A DNA stretch of 64,000 nt, taken from contig NC_015499.1 of the NCBI RefSeq assembly GCF_000212395.1, positions 124,001 to 188,000 of the forward strand, written 5' to 3'. The notes under the pieces were generated by a model that was not told the DNA's origin, did no database searches, and was given only the letters and a program-made list of their open reading frames with translations. This DNA is from Thermodesulfobium narugense DSM 14796 (GTDB taxonomy: Bacteria > Thermodesulfobiota > Thermodesulfobiia > Thermodesulfobiales > Thermodesulfobiaceae). The first letter of the stretch is position 1; each line of letters starts with the position of its first letter. A program made the translations under genes and the position numbers. Below, one piece after another: positions 56,852 to 64,000 of this stretch.

Positions 56852-58513
56852 ATGGCTCTTTACATTAACACGAACGTGTCTGCTATGCAGGCAAACTACA
56901 ATCTGTCTCAGACAAGTAACGCAATGAGTTCAAGTCTTGAGAAGTTGTCTACTGGTCTTAGGATTAACAGTGCTGCAGATGACCCGGCAGGACTTACAAT
57001 TTCAAACACCCTTCAGGCACAGATCAAAGGCTTAGGTCAGGCAATCCAAAACTCAAATGACGGCATAAACATGATTCAGACTGCTGCAGGTGCTCTTACT
57101 GAGGTTACAAACCTTATTCAATCCATGAGAACTCTTGCTGTTAGCGCATCAAACACTGCTGTAAACGATGTAGCTTCAAGACAAGCCGATCAATACCAGA
57201 TTAACTCTGCAATTTCCTCTTTGAAAAACATTGCAGCTACTACAGCATTTGGCAACGTAAAGCTCCTAAACGGTAACTTTGGCTACAATACTCAGATTAC
57301 TACGCCAAATGACATAACAAGTATGGGAGTAGCAGCAAGTGCTACAAATGTTCCTTATATCGGTAACATTTCAATGCAAATTAAACAGCAGGCTACTCAG
57401 GCATATATGACAGGTGCTTTTAGTACTGGTACTTATGCTTCTGGAACCGGAGGGACAGTTACCTTTTCAATCAATACACTTGATTCTGCAGGAAATATTA
57501 TAAATACGCAGGCTATTACAGCAACTATCGGCAGTGCTGATACAAGTGCTCAAGCTCTACAAGATATTGCAAATGCAATTAACCAGTTTAGTGGAACTAC
57601 AAACGTATTTGCTGCTACTAGTTCGGCTGGATATGTAGACCTTGGATCAGTAACTTATGGCAGTCAATTTAAGTTTTCTGTTTCCCCTGTTACGCTAAGT
57701 AGCGGTGTATCTGGTCTTGGCGGTGCTGTAGGAACTGCAGGATTGACTGCAACAGCAGGTCAGGATCTACAGGTATATGTCAATATAGGTTCGGGTGCTG
57801 CATCAGCAGGAGATTTACTTACTGCCAAATATATTGCAGGAAATAGCAGCGGAACTTCAGGCCAATTTGTACTAGCAGATACCGCATCTACGAACAAGTT
57901 CAATGGTTTTTATGCAAATCTTGCAGTTACCCAATCCGGTTCAGGAACTGGTATAAGTGGTACAGTCGCAGTTGCCAGTGCTGCAAGTGGTGAATTATCT
58001 GCTACTTTTGCGACTACTGCCAATCCGAACTGGACTACTGCGCAAGGTGTACTTAATACGGGAACGGGTGTTAACGTAGGCGTTCTCGCGAAAAACAGCG
58101 CTACCTTCCAGATAGGTGCAAATGCAGGACAGCTTGTTAGCATGGTAATCAACAACCTTACTCCAGATGCACTTGGATTTAGCGCTGGTCTTGGAGAAAG
58201 TGTTTCTCAAATAAACGTCCAGACACTCTCTGGCGCACAAAATGCGATACAGGTTTTGGATGCTGCAAACACAGAGATCTCAGTTATTGCATCCAGCCTT
58301 GGTGCCTTCCAGACAAACACCCTTCAGTCAAATGTCAACTCGCTTTCTATAGCACAAATTAACCTCTCTGCATCTAATGCTGCAATTCAGGATACCAACA
58401 TGGCTGCTGAGATGACCAACTTTACAAGACTTCAGATTTTGATGAAATCTGGCATAGCAATGCTATCGCAAGCAAACCAGATTCCATCTGCTCTATTAAC
58501 GCTTTTGCAATAA
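56852..58513 (+). CDS. fliC: Flagellin
   Basis: Filament protein of 553 residues. The conserved D0/D1 ends are intact: MALYINTNVSAMQANYNL and LSTGLRINSAADDPAGLTISN at the N-terminus, TNFTRLQILMKSGIAMLSQANQIPSALLTLLQ-type C-terminus. The central 300 residues (about 150-450) form a large Ser/Thr/Gly/Ala-rich variable domain with many potential O-glycosylation sites. Sigma-28 promoter and strong terminator make it a single-gene unit. Confidence 0.97.
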   Translation: MALYINTNVSAMQANYNLSQTSNAMSSSLEKLSTGLRINSAADDPAGLTISNTLQAQIKGLGQAIQNSNDGINMIQTAAGALTEVTNLIQSMRTLAVSASNTAVNDVASRQADQYQINSAISSLKNIAATTAFGNVKLLNGNFGYNTQITTPNDITSMGVAASATNVPYIGNISMQIKQQATQAYMTGAFSTGTYASGTGGTVTFSINTLDSAGNIINTQAITATIGSADTSAQALQDIANAINQFSGTTNVFAATSSAGYVDLGSVTYGSQFKFSVSPVTLSSGVSGLGGAVGTAGLTATAGQDLQVYVNIGSGAASAGDLLTAKYIAGNSSGTSGQFVLADTASTNKFNGFYANLAVTQSGSGTGISGTVAVASAASGELSATFATTANPNWTTAQGVLNTGTGVNVGVLAKNSATFQIGANAGQLVSMVINNLTPDALGFSAGLGESVSQINVQTLSGAQNAIQVLDAANTEISVIASSLGAFQTNTLQSNVNSLSIAQINLSASNAAIQDTNMAAEMTNFTRLQILMKSGIAMLSQANQIPSALLTLLQ

Positions 58514-58519
58514 TATTTT

Positions 58520-58541
58520 TGCCCGGGGGTTCCCCGGGCAT
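58520..58541 (+). terminator. Terminator of flagellin
   Basis: Stem TGCCCGGGG / CCCCGGGCA with a 3-nt loop followed by a T-rich tract, directly after the stop codon. Confidence 0.92.
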
Positions 58542-58614
58542 TTATTGTTTTTTTATGCTTCATATTTTAAAGGGTATAAAAAAACAATAAAATATACTAT
58601 TTAGGAGGAAAAAA

Positions 58615-59025
58615 GTGGATGCTAGTAGCAAGAGTCAATTGAGCAAAGCTGTTCAGACACAGCCAGAATTGATAGCTATTCAGCAATCACAGATGGCAGT
58701 TAGTAAAATAGGAAACAACCAAGCTTCAAATAATCAGGCTGAAAATATGCTAATTGGTCAGAAAGCAAATCCAGAGTCCAGTAATGTTGAAATAAATCTT
58801 AAGAGTCTTAAAAGCATAACAAAGAGCCTAAACAATATAGCAAAAAATCTTGATATAAAGAGTAAATTTGAAGTATACGAAAAGATGAAAGGAGTTTATT
58901 ATATCAAGGTTTACAACGCACAAACAAATGAAACTATAAGCGAGTTTCCACCAAAAAAGTATCTTGATATGATAGCAAGTTTTATAAATGGCTCTGGAAA
59001 TTTATTAATAGATAAGAAGGTGTGA
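58615..59025 (+). CDS. flaG: FlaG family flagellar protein
   Basis: 136 residues: unstructured polar N-terminal half, then the FlaG domain (KFEVYEKMKGVYYIKVYNAQTNETISEFPPKKYLDMIASF in two blocks). FlaG influences filament length in several species. GTG start 6 nt after TAGGAGGA. First gene of the flaG-fliD-fliS set. Confidence 0.88.
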   Translation: MDASSKSQLSKAVQTQPELIAIQQSQMAVSKIGNNQASNNQAENMLIGQKANPESSNVEINLKSLKSITKSLNNIAKNLDIKSKFEVYEKMKGVYYIKVYNAQTNETISEFPPKKYLDMIASFINGSGNLLIDKKV

Positions 59026-59029
59026 GAAG

Positions 59030-60823
59030 ATGTCTAGTGTGAATCCTGTTTCGTCCTCGAATTCAAGTTCGCTTTTGAATAACGTGAGTTTAGGAAATGC
59101 ATCAATTGTTGGTTTGGCATCTGGGATTAATACTACTGCACTTATTAATGCTATGACCCAACAAGATGAAGGAACGCTAAATCAACTTCAATCAGAACAA
59201 ACTACTTTGCAAGCAAAAATATCTGCCTGGAACAACCTGCAGAGCCTTTTTACAAAACTTCAAAGCGACGCTACTTCTCTTGCAAACCAAAACAACGTTT
59301 TATCCGCTACCGCTACCAGTTCGAATACAAACGTTCTTACTGCTACTTCATCAGGTGCAACTCAACCGGGCTCATATGTATTAAACGTTACTCAGCTTGC
59401 AACTGCTCAAAGTTCAAGGTCTCAAAGCTTTTCGTCTGCAAGCGCTACAATTGGGGAGGGTACTTTCACTATTACCCCAAATAACGGATCTACTCCTCTT
59501 ACTATAAATATTACCTCTTCTAATAATACCCTTCAGGGGTTGGCTGATGCGATAAACAGCGCATCTGGCTCTCCTGTTACTGCAAATATTATCAGCAATT
59601 CCAACGGTACCTTTTTGGTTTTGACGTCCAATAAAACTGGCGTGGCGAATGGTTTTACTGTTACCGGTAACGTAACCAATGGCGGAACTGTGGTTAGCTT
59701 TTCTGGGGCGACAAGCCCTACTGATTATACTCAAGGAGCTACGCTCACTGCAGCTCAGGATGCACAAGTTCAACTTGGAACCACTAATCCAATTACAATT
59801 AATAGTAGCTCTAATACGATTACTACAATAGTGCCAGGCCTTTCTATAAACTTAGTAGGAGTAGGGCAGTCTACTCTTAACGTTAGTTATAACGATTCTA
59901 ACGCAAAAACCCTGATAAATAACTTCATTACTGATTACAATAACATTATAGCCTTTAGGAACCAATATGCCTCGTATGATCCAAACACAAAACAGGCAGG
60001 GATTTTGTTTGGAGATCCAAGTTTCAATAATTTCATGAATCAATTAACAGGGGCTATTTCTTCTGCTGCCAAGGGAAATATATCTCAAGGAAATCCTGCT
60101 TCAATAGCTGACCTTGGAATTACAATTTCTACCGATCCGTCTACTATGGGTCAGCTTAGTTTTAACCCCTCCACCTTTGACAGCGCATTTAGTTCTAATC
60201 CTCAGGCAGTAGCAAATGCGATGATAGGACTAGGTACTACAAATAATCCAAATGCTACGGTGATAGGCTTTGCCCCTCAGACACAAGGCGGCGTTTATAC
60301 GGTAAACGTTACCGGTTGGGATCCCAATGGAAATGCTATTGCTACCATCAATGGTCAGAGTGTGACAGGACAAGGCAATATAATAAACGGTTTGAGCGGT
60401 ACCCCTGCTGATGGTTTGGGGATAAGCGTGACTTCTGGTTTTACAGGAAGTTTTCAAGTAACTATGAACAAGGGTATATTCCAACAAGTCTTGGATGTGT
60501 TGACTCCCATCACTCAGCCATTTGGTCAATTGTCTACTGTAGTTACTAACCTTAACAATACCAATACCGCACTTCAAAATCAGATAAATCAACAAACAGC
60601 CTTTGTGCAGGAAAGAAGAAATTTGTATCTAAAGCAATTTGCCCAAATGGAGGCGACACTTGCAAGCCTTGACTTGCAAAACATGTGGTTGGGATATCAA
60701 ACAGCTTCACTTTCGGGCTCAAGCGCTTTGTCAGGAACTTTGTCTTCTGCTGGCGGTTTGAGTTCGGTTACAGGATCTGGCTCAACTTCAGGATCCTCTG
60801 GGTCCACAAGTTCTTCAGGTTAA
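59030..60823 (+). CDS. fliD: Flagellar filament cap protein FliD
   Basis: Caps the growing filament and inserts flagellin. 597 residues with helical ends and a Ser/Thr/Asn-rich middle. N-terminal signature IVGLASGINTTALINAMTQQDEGTLNQLQSEQTTLQAKISAWNNL read in parts; the C-terminal helices end QMEATLASLDLQNMWLGYQTASL, followed by a serine/glycine-rich tail of about 45 residues that is longer than usual. Starts 4 nt after flaG. Confidence 0.94.
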   Translation: MSSVNPVSSSNSSSLLNNVSLGNASIVGLASGINTTALINAMTQQDEGTLNQLQSEQTTLQAKISAWNNLQSLFTKLQSDATSLANQNNVLSATATSSNTNVLTATSSGATQPGSYVLNVTQLATAQSSRSQSFSSASATIGEGTFTITPNNGSTPLTINITSSNNTLQGLADAINSASGSPVTANIISNSNGTFLVLTSNKTGVANGFTVTGNVTNGGTVVSFSGATSPTDYTQGATLTAAQDAQVQLGTTNPITINSSSNTITTIVPGLSINLVGVGQSTLNVSYNDSNAKTLINNFITDYNNIIAFRNQYASYDPNTKQAGILFGDPSFNNFMNQLTGAISSAAKGNISQGNPASIADLGITISTDPSTMGQLSFNPSTFDSAFSSNPQAVANAMIGLGTTNNPNATVIGFAPQTQGGVYTVNVTGWDPNGNAIATINGQSVTGQGNIINGLSGTPADGLGISVTSGFTGSFQVTMNKGIFQQVLDVLTPITQPFGQLSTVVTNLNNTNTALQNQINQQTAFVQERRNLYLKQFAQMEATLASLDLQNMWLGYQTASLSGSSALSGTLSSAGGLSSVTGSGSTSGSSGSTSSSG

Positions 60824-60873
60824 TGACTTTAAGTTAAATTATAATGTAGTTATTATGAAAAAGGAGGAAAAGG

Positions 60874-61260
60874 ATGACGCCTTATGGCTCGCAGGTATAT
60901 AAAGCAAATGAAGTAGAGACGTCCCCACCATGGAAAGTTCTTATTATGTCATATGAGACTATTATAAAAAACTTAAAAATAGCAAAAGAAGCTATCAAGA
61001 GAAAAGATTTTTTTGTAAAAAGTAAAAGTATATCCAAGGCTCAAATGATAATACTTACTTTGGTTTCAATGTTAGATCAGAGTCAAGACAAAGAAATTGT
61101 GGGATCTCTTACGTCTTTATATTTTTATTACACAAAAGAGCTAACAATAGCAAATGCTGAGAATTCTGTTGAGAGGATAGATAACGTAATTAACCTTATA
61201 AATACCTTAAAAAGTAGCTGGGAAGAAGCTTTTTCTAAGATGGGACTCTTGGCAAAGTGA
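60874..61260 (+). CDS. fliS: Flagellin export chaperone FliS
   Basis: 128 residues. Binds flagellin and keeps it unfolded for export. Family pattern: YKANEVETSPPWKVLIMSYETIIKNLKIAKEAI at the start (in parts), then YFYYTKELTIANAENSVERIDNVINLINTLKSSWEEA at the end. AAGGAGGAAAAGG precedes the ATG. Its end overlaps the next gene by 4 bp. Confidence 0.93.
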   Translation: MTPYGSQVYKANEVETSPPWKVLIMSYETIIKNLKIAKEAIKRKDFFVKSKSISKAQMIILTLVSMLDQSQDKEIVGSLTSLYFYYTKELTIANAENSVERIDNVINLINTLKSSWEEAFSKMGLLAK

Positions 61261-61607
61261 AAGAAGAACTGCTTTTTGATAAGTTTAGGAAATTGCTTCT
61301 TAAAGAAAGAGAACTATTAAAGGAAAATAGGCTCTCTGAGGTTGACAGTGTTATAAAGGAAAAGAGTTTAATAATTAGAGAGCTTGATGATATAAAGGCT
61401 AAACGTGGCCAATTTAAACCTGAATCGTTAGATATTTTAAACGAATTGAAAAGGCTTCAGGGGGAAAACATCGAAATATTAAATAAAGAAATTGAAAGAG
61501 TAAAACAAGATCTCAAGAATTTGAGATTTGAAGAGGACTCAAAAAGAGAATATTTGCAGTCAAATTTAGTTGAAGATAAGAAAAGAATTTTAGATCAAAA
61601 TACATAG
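61257..61607 (+). CDS. FlgN/FliT-like flagellar chaperone (putative)
   Basis: 116 residues, almost wholly charged coiled coil (LLLKERELLKENRLSEVDS...IIRELDDIKAKRG...). This size, the all-helical layout and the position after fliS fit FlgN or FliT export chaperones for hook-associated proteins. No certain motif. GTG start overlaps the fliS stop. Confidence 0.55.
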   Translation: MKEELLFDKFRKLLLKERELLKENRLSEVDSVIKEKSLIIRELDDIKAKRGQFKPESLDILNELKRLQGENIEILNKEIERVKQDLKNLRFEEDSKREYLQSNLVEDKKRILDQNT

Positions 61608-61654
61608 TTTAGATAATAAATATAATTTTTCTTCCGAATAGTCACTTTCCTGTG

Positions 61655-61663
61655 TGATATAAT
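61655..61663 (+). promoter_or_regulatory. Extended -10 promoter of the HD-GYP gene
   Basis: TGA followed by TATAAT (61658-61663), i.e. an extended -10; no good -35 at normal spacing. Start near 61670 gives a leader of about 50 nt. Confidence 0.45.
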
Positions 61664-61720
61664 AGCAATTAAAGGCGCGGTTTATTTTTTGCCCAAAAAT
61701 TTTGTTGGGAGTTAATTTCG

Positions 61721-62839
61721 ATGATAAGAACTAGAGTTGAAAATCTTAAGGAAGGTGACGTATTAGCTTATCCTGTAATTGATGAAGCAGGCCGGGTTCT
61801 TATCGGAGCAGGTATACCACTGAAAGCTATTGTTATAAAGCGGCTTAAGGAATTAGGATTTAACTACGTTTATGTTGAAGCGCCTGGTTTTGAGGATGTT
61901 GAGCGCCTTGAAATGATATCCCAAAATACAGAACTTGAAATTATAAAGACATCAAAGGATGTATTTGGCAAGATAAAGAGAACTCAAGAATTAGACCCCC
62001 AGAAGATTCAGCACCTGGCTGTTACCGTCATAAATGAAATATTGAGCAAAAAGAACATTGCCATAGTAATAGACGATTTGATGGTATCTTCTGATTATCT
62101 TTTTAGGCACCTTGCTAGAACTATGCTTTTTTGTTCTATTTTGGGTATAAGTATGGGATATAGCGAGAATAAACTCAGGGATTTAGCAAAGGCTGCGTTT
62201 TTACACGATATTGGGTTTGCATTCATAGACGAGAGCATCAGGAACAAGAAGGGAAAGCTCAGTCCCGAAGAAATAGAGACCATAAAGCAACATCCGAAGC
62301 TTGCAGATGTCATTCTTTCAAAAAATAAATTTTCTTCAGCTGTTCGAAAAGCAGTTTTGCAGCATCACGAAAGGTTTGATGGGAGCGGCTACCCATCAGG
62401 GTTAAAAGGGGAAGAGATCTTTGAGCTTGCAAGGGTAATTGCCGTTATTGATGTTTTTGAAGCAATGACATCTGATACTCCATATAGGAAAGCTCTTTTC
62501 CCAAGCGAGGTATACGAGTACGTTATGTCTCAATCGGGTAAGCTCTTTGATCCAGAAATTGTAAAGCTCTTTTCAAAAAAGATAATAATATATCCAACTG
62601 GCACATCGGTAATTCTGTCAAATAACCTTGTTGGAGTAGTAAAGTCAATAAACCCCTCTTACCCTTTAAGGCCTGTAGTAAAGGTTTTTGCAAAAATGTC
62701 AGATGACGGAACTGTAACTTATCTCGAAAGAGATATGGAGATTGATTTACTTAAAACCTTAGACGTTGTTATAGTCGGCTCTACTGATTTGTACGGGAAC
62801 ATTATAGATTACGAGAGAGATATTAGTGTTAGTTATTAG
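61721..62839 (+). CDS. HD-GYP cyclic-di-GMP phosphodiesterase
   Basis: 372 residues. An N-terminal domain (RVENLKEGDVLAYPVIDEAG...) common in HD-GYP proteins is followed by the HD-GYP domain: HLARTMLFCSILG, FLHDIGFAFID near residue 166, KQHPKLADVIL, and QHHERFDGSGYPSGLKGEEI near residue 215 with intact GYP. It should degrade c-di-GMP, favouring motility. No receiver or membrane domain, so input is unclear. The csrA start overlaps its end. Confidence 0.92.
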   Translation: MIRTRVENLKEGDVLAYPVIDEAGRVLIGAGIPLKAIVIKRLKELGFNYVYVEAPGFEDVERLEMISQNTELEIIKTSKDVFGKIKRTQELDPQKIQHLAVTVINEILSKKNIAIVIDDLMVSSDYLFRHLARTMLFCSILGISMGYSENKLRDLAKAAFLHDIGFAFIDESIRNKKGKLSPEEIETIKQHPKLADVILSKNKFSSAVRKAVLQHHERFDGSGYPSGLKGEEIFELARVIAVIDVFEAMTSDTPYRKALFPSEVYEYVMSQSGKLFDPEIVKLFSKKIIIYPTGTSVILSNNLVGVVKSINPSYPLRPVVKVFAKMSDDGTVTYLERDMEIDLLKTLDVVIVGSTDLYGNIIDYERDISVSY

Positions 62840-63065
62840 TAGAAAGGCAGGTCAGAGTTTTGTTATAAGCGATAATATTGTTGTAACAGTGGTTTCTATT
62901 GATAAAGATGTGGTAAAGATTGGAATTGACGCTGCAAAAGATATTAAGGTGCTAAGAAGTGAACTACTTGACAAGATAAAAGATTCTATGAAAAATTCTG
63001 TTTTTAAAGAGAAAGATATGAATAGTTTATTAAAAGTTTTAAAAGATGAAAATAAAAAACTCTAA
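62826..63065 (+). CDS. csrA: Carbon storage regulator CsrA
   Basis: 79-residue RNA-binding regulator. LVISRKAGQSFVISDNIVVTVVSID with the later VKIGIDAAKDIKVLRSEL is the standard fold; the C-terminal extension is moderately long. GTG start overlaps the HD-GYP gene by 14 bp. In B. subtilis CsrA represses flagellin translation and is held in check by FliW; no fliW is in this window. Confidence 0.95.
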   Translation: MLVISRKAGQSFVISDNIVVTVVSIDKDVVKIGIDAAKDIKVLRSELLDKIKDSMKNSVFKEKDMNSLLKVLKDENKKL

Positions 63066-63714
63066 AGTTTTAAAGAACGTATATTTGGGTAAAGAGTGCT
63101 TTGTTGTTCCTGTGAAACAGCAAGTTGAAAGTGCTGAGTCTGAAGTTTTATCAGATAATGCTGAGAAAGATAAAGAATTAGTGAATAAAGAGGATATAAT
63201 AAATCAGGCGATGTCTGAAATTGAAAGGCTAAAAGAGGATGCCAAAAAGGACGGCTTTGAGTTAGGATATAAAGAGGGCATGAAAAAAGCACAAGAAGAG
63301 ATGGAGATTAGAGAAAAGGAAAGACTTCAAATATTTAAAGAAAATATATTACGGATAGAAAAAGAAAATAGAGAATATCTTGATAGAATTGAAAAAAGGC
63401 TTGAAGAGGAAGCTTTTGATATAGTAGTGAAGTCAATAAGTCAGATTTTACACTCTAATGTGCTGAAAAATATAGATGTTCTGAAAGAGCGAATCAGAGC
63501 CTTTTTAAGGGAGATCCCGCCTAACGTTGAAATAATGATAAAGGTTTCTGAGGATGACATAGATAAATTTGATGGCTTTGAGTTGCCAGTAGAGGTTGAC
63601 CCAGTTTTAAAGAGCGGGGATTTTATGATAAAAACTGATTTAGGCTTTCTTGACGGAAGAATAAAATCTCTGGAAAATGATTTTCTCAAGGAATTAGAGA
63701 GGATCTTCGAATAG
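63046..63714 (+). CDS. fliH: Flagellar export assembly protein FliH
   Basis: 222 residues. Charged linker, then a GxxxG-type helix region (KDGFELGYKEGMKKAQEE), a long coiled coil, and the C-terminal FliH/V-ATPase E-like domain (DIVVKSISQILHSN... VEVDPVLKSGDFMIKTDLGFLDGRIKSLENDFL in parts). Binds and controls the ATPase FliI encoded next. ATG overlaps csrA by 20 bp. Confidence 0.85.
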   Translation: MKIKNSKVLKNVYLGKECFVVPVKQQVESAESEVLSDNAEKDKELVNKEDIINQAMSEIERLKEDAKKDGFELGYKEGMKKAQEEMEIREKERLQIFKENILRIEKENREYLDRIEKRLEEEAFDIVVKSISQILHSNVLKNIDVLKERIRAFLREIPPNVEIMIKVSEDDIDKFDGFELPVEVDPVLKSGDFMIKTDLGFLDGRIKSLENDFLKELERIFE

Positions 63715-63716
63715 AT

Positions 63717-64000
63717 GTGAAAAATCTCAAAGTTTTAAAAGATTTTATAGAAGATTATAATTATTTGCCCTGGAACGGGACAATTGATAAGATAAGTGGT
63801 TATGTAATTGAATCAATTGGTCCAAAGGTTTCAATTGGGGAGATAGTATATATTGATTCAGGCAAGAGTCAAATTCCATGTCTTGTTATCGGGTTTTCTT
63901 CAAATAAGGTTTATCTTACGCCATTTGATGCTATTGAAGGCATAGAGCCGGGCTCAATTGTAAAAAAGACCGGTAAGCAACTTGGCCTGTGGGTGGGAAA
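63717..64000 (+). CDS. fliI: Flagellum-specific ATP synthase FliI, N-terminal part (cut by window edge)
   Basis: Reading from GTG 63717 gives about 94 codons: GTIDKISGYVIESIGPKVSIGEIVYID, then CLVIGFSSNKVYLTPFDAIEGIEPGSIV and GKQLGLWVGK. This is the N-terminal beta-barrel of the FliI/F1-type ATPase family. The catalytic P-loop would lie beyond the edge. It starts 2 nt after the fliH stop, so the two are an operon. Confidence 0.9.
   Translation, partial: MKNLKVLKDFIEDYNYLPWNGTIDKISGYVIESIGPKVSIGEIVYIDSGKSQIPCLVIGFSSNKVYLTPFDAIEGIEPGSIVKKTGKQLGLWVG

Overview
The window is visibly AT-rich bacterial DNA with tightly packed, often overlapping genes. It uses many TTG and GTG starts and apparently a few ATT starts. 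Three outer-membrane porins carry an N-terminal S-layer-homology (SLH) domain; together with PlsY, EF-P, desulfoferrodoxin and flagella this suggests an anaerobic, motile, double-membraned bacterium outside the Proteobacteria. My best guess is a Thermodesulfobium-like lineage; this rests on overall impression, not on a search. I saw no tRNA, rRNA, insertion sequence, prophage or CRISPR array.

Layout. 1-4169: glutamate synthase (gltB, cut at the left edge, and gltD). 4263-7127: efp, accB, accC, nusB. 7191-14016: a housekeeping run hisF, purB, purC, ispH, der, plsY, gpsA, HU. 14122-16827: a zinc-ribbon membrane protein, a DUF4127 protein with a Tat-type signal, and a GT9 glycosyltransferase overlapping it head to head. 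17126-23405: SLH porin 1 followed by a complete branched-chain amino-acid ABC transporter (livK-H-M-G-F). 23453-30840 (minus strand): desulfoferrodoxin, a DUF2334 deacetylase, a universal stress protein, a small protein with a histidine-rich tail, a DsrE-like protein and SLH porins 2 and 3. 31462-44872: HNH protein, trmL, then glnB, lysA, polysaccharide deacetylase, glmM, recA, rny, ymdB, tgt, secD, secF and a cation efflux protein. 45018-53379: a mixed block with a HAD phosphatase, class III aminotransferase, alpha/beta hydrolase, FtsK, GNAT-like protein, a small antitoxin-like protein, APS kinase, a GmhB-like phosphatase and a GT2 glycosyltransferase. 53391-64000: a 1108-residue glycosyltransferase-like protein directly upstream of a flagellar block: flagellin, flaG, fliD, fliS, a FlgN-like protein, an HD-GYP protein, csrA, fliH and the start of fliI.

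The most interesting signals are regulatory. (1) The three SLH-porin genes share a roughly 210-nt 5' leader. It has a preserved hairpin, a near-perfect Shine-Dalgarno about 90 nt before the real start, and a C-run able to pair with the G-run that forms the real ribosome-binding site. The flagellin leader repeats the upstream-SD layout. (2) At least three genes appear to start at ATT, because conserved N-terminal sequence lies upstream of every ATG/GTG/TTG and a good ribosome-binding site precedes an ATT. (3) The near-identical 5' parts of porins 1 and 3 form inverted repeats of about 0.6 kb around a 13-kb segment, which could invert. (4) Several proteins depart from their family at key residues: EF-P has glutamine at the tip position, the alpha/beta hydrolase has a cysteine nucleophile, and one protein ends in an alternating histidine tail.
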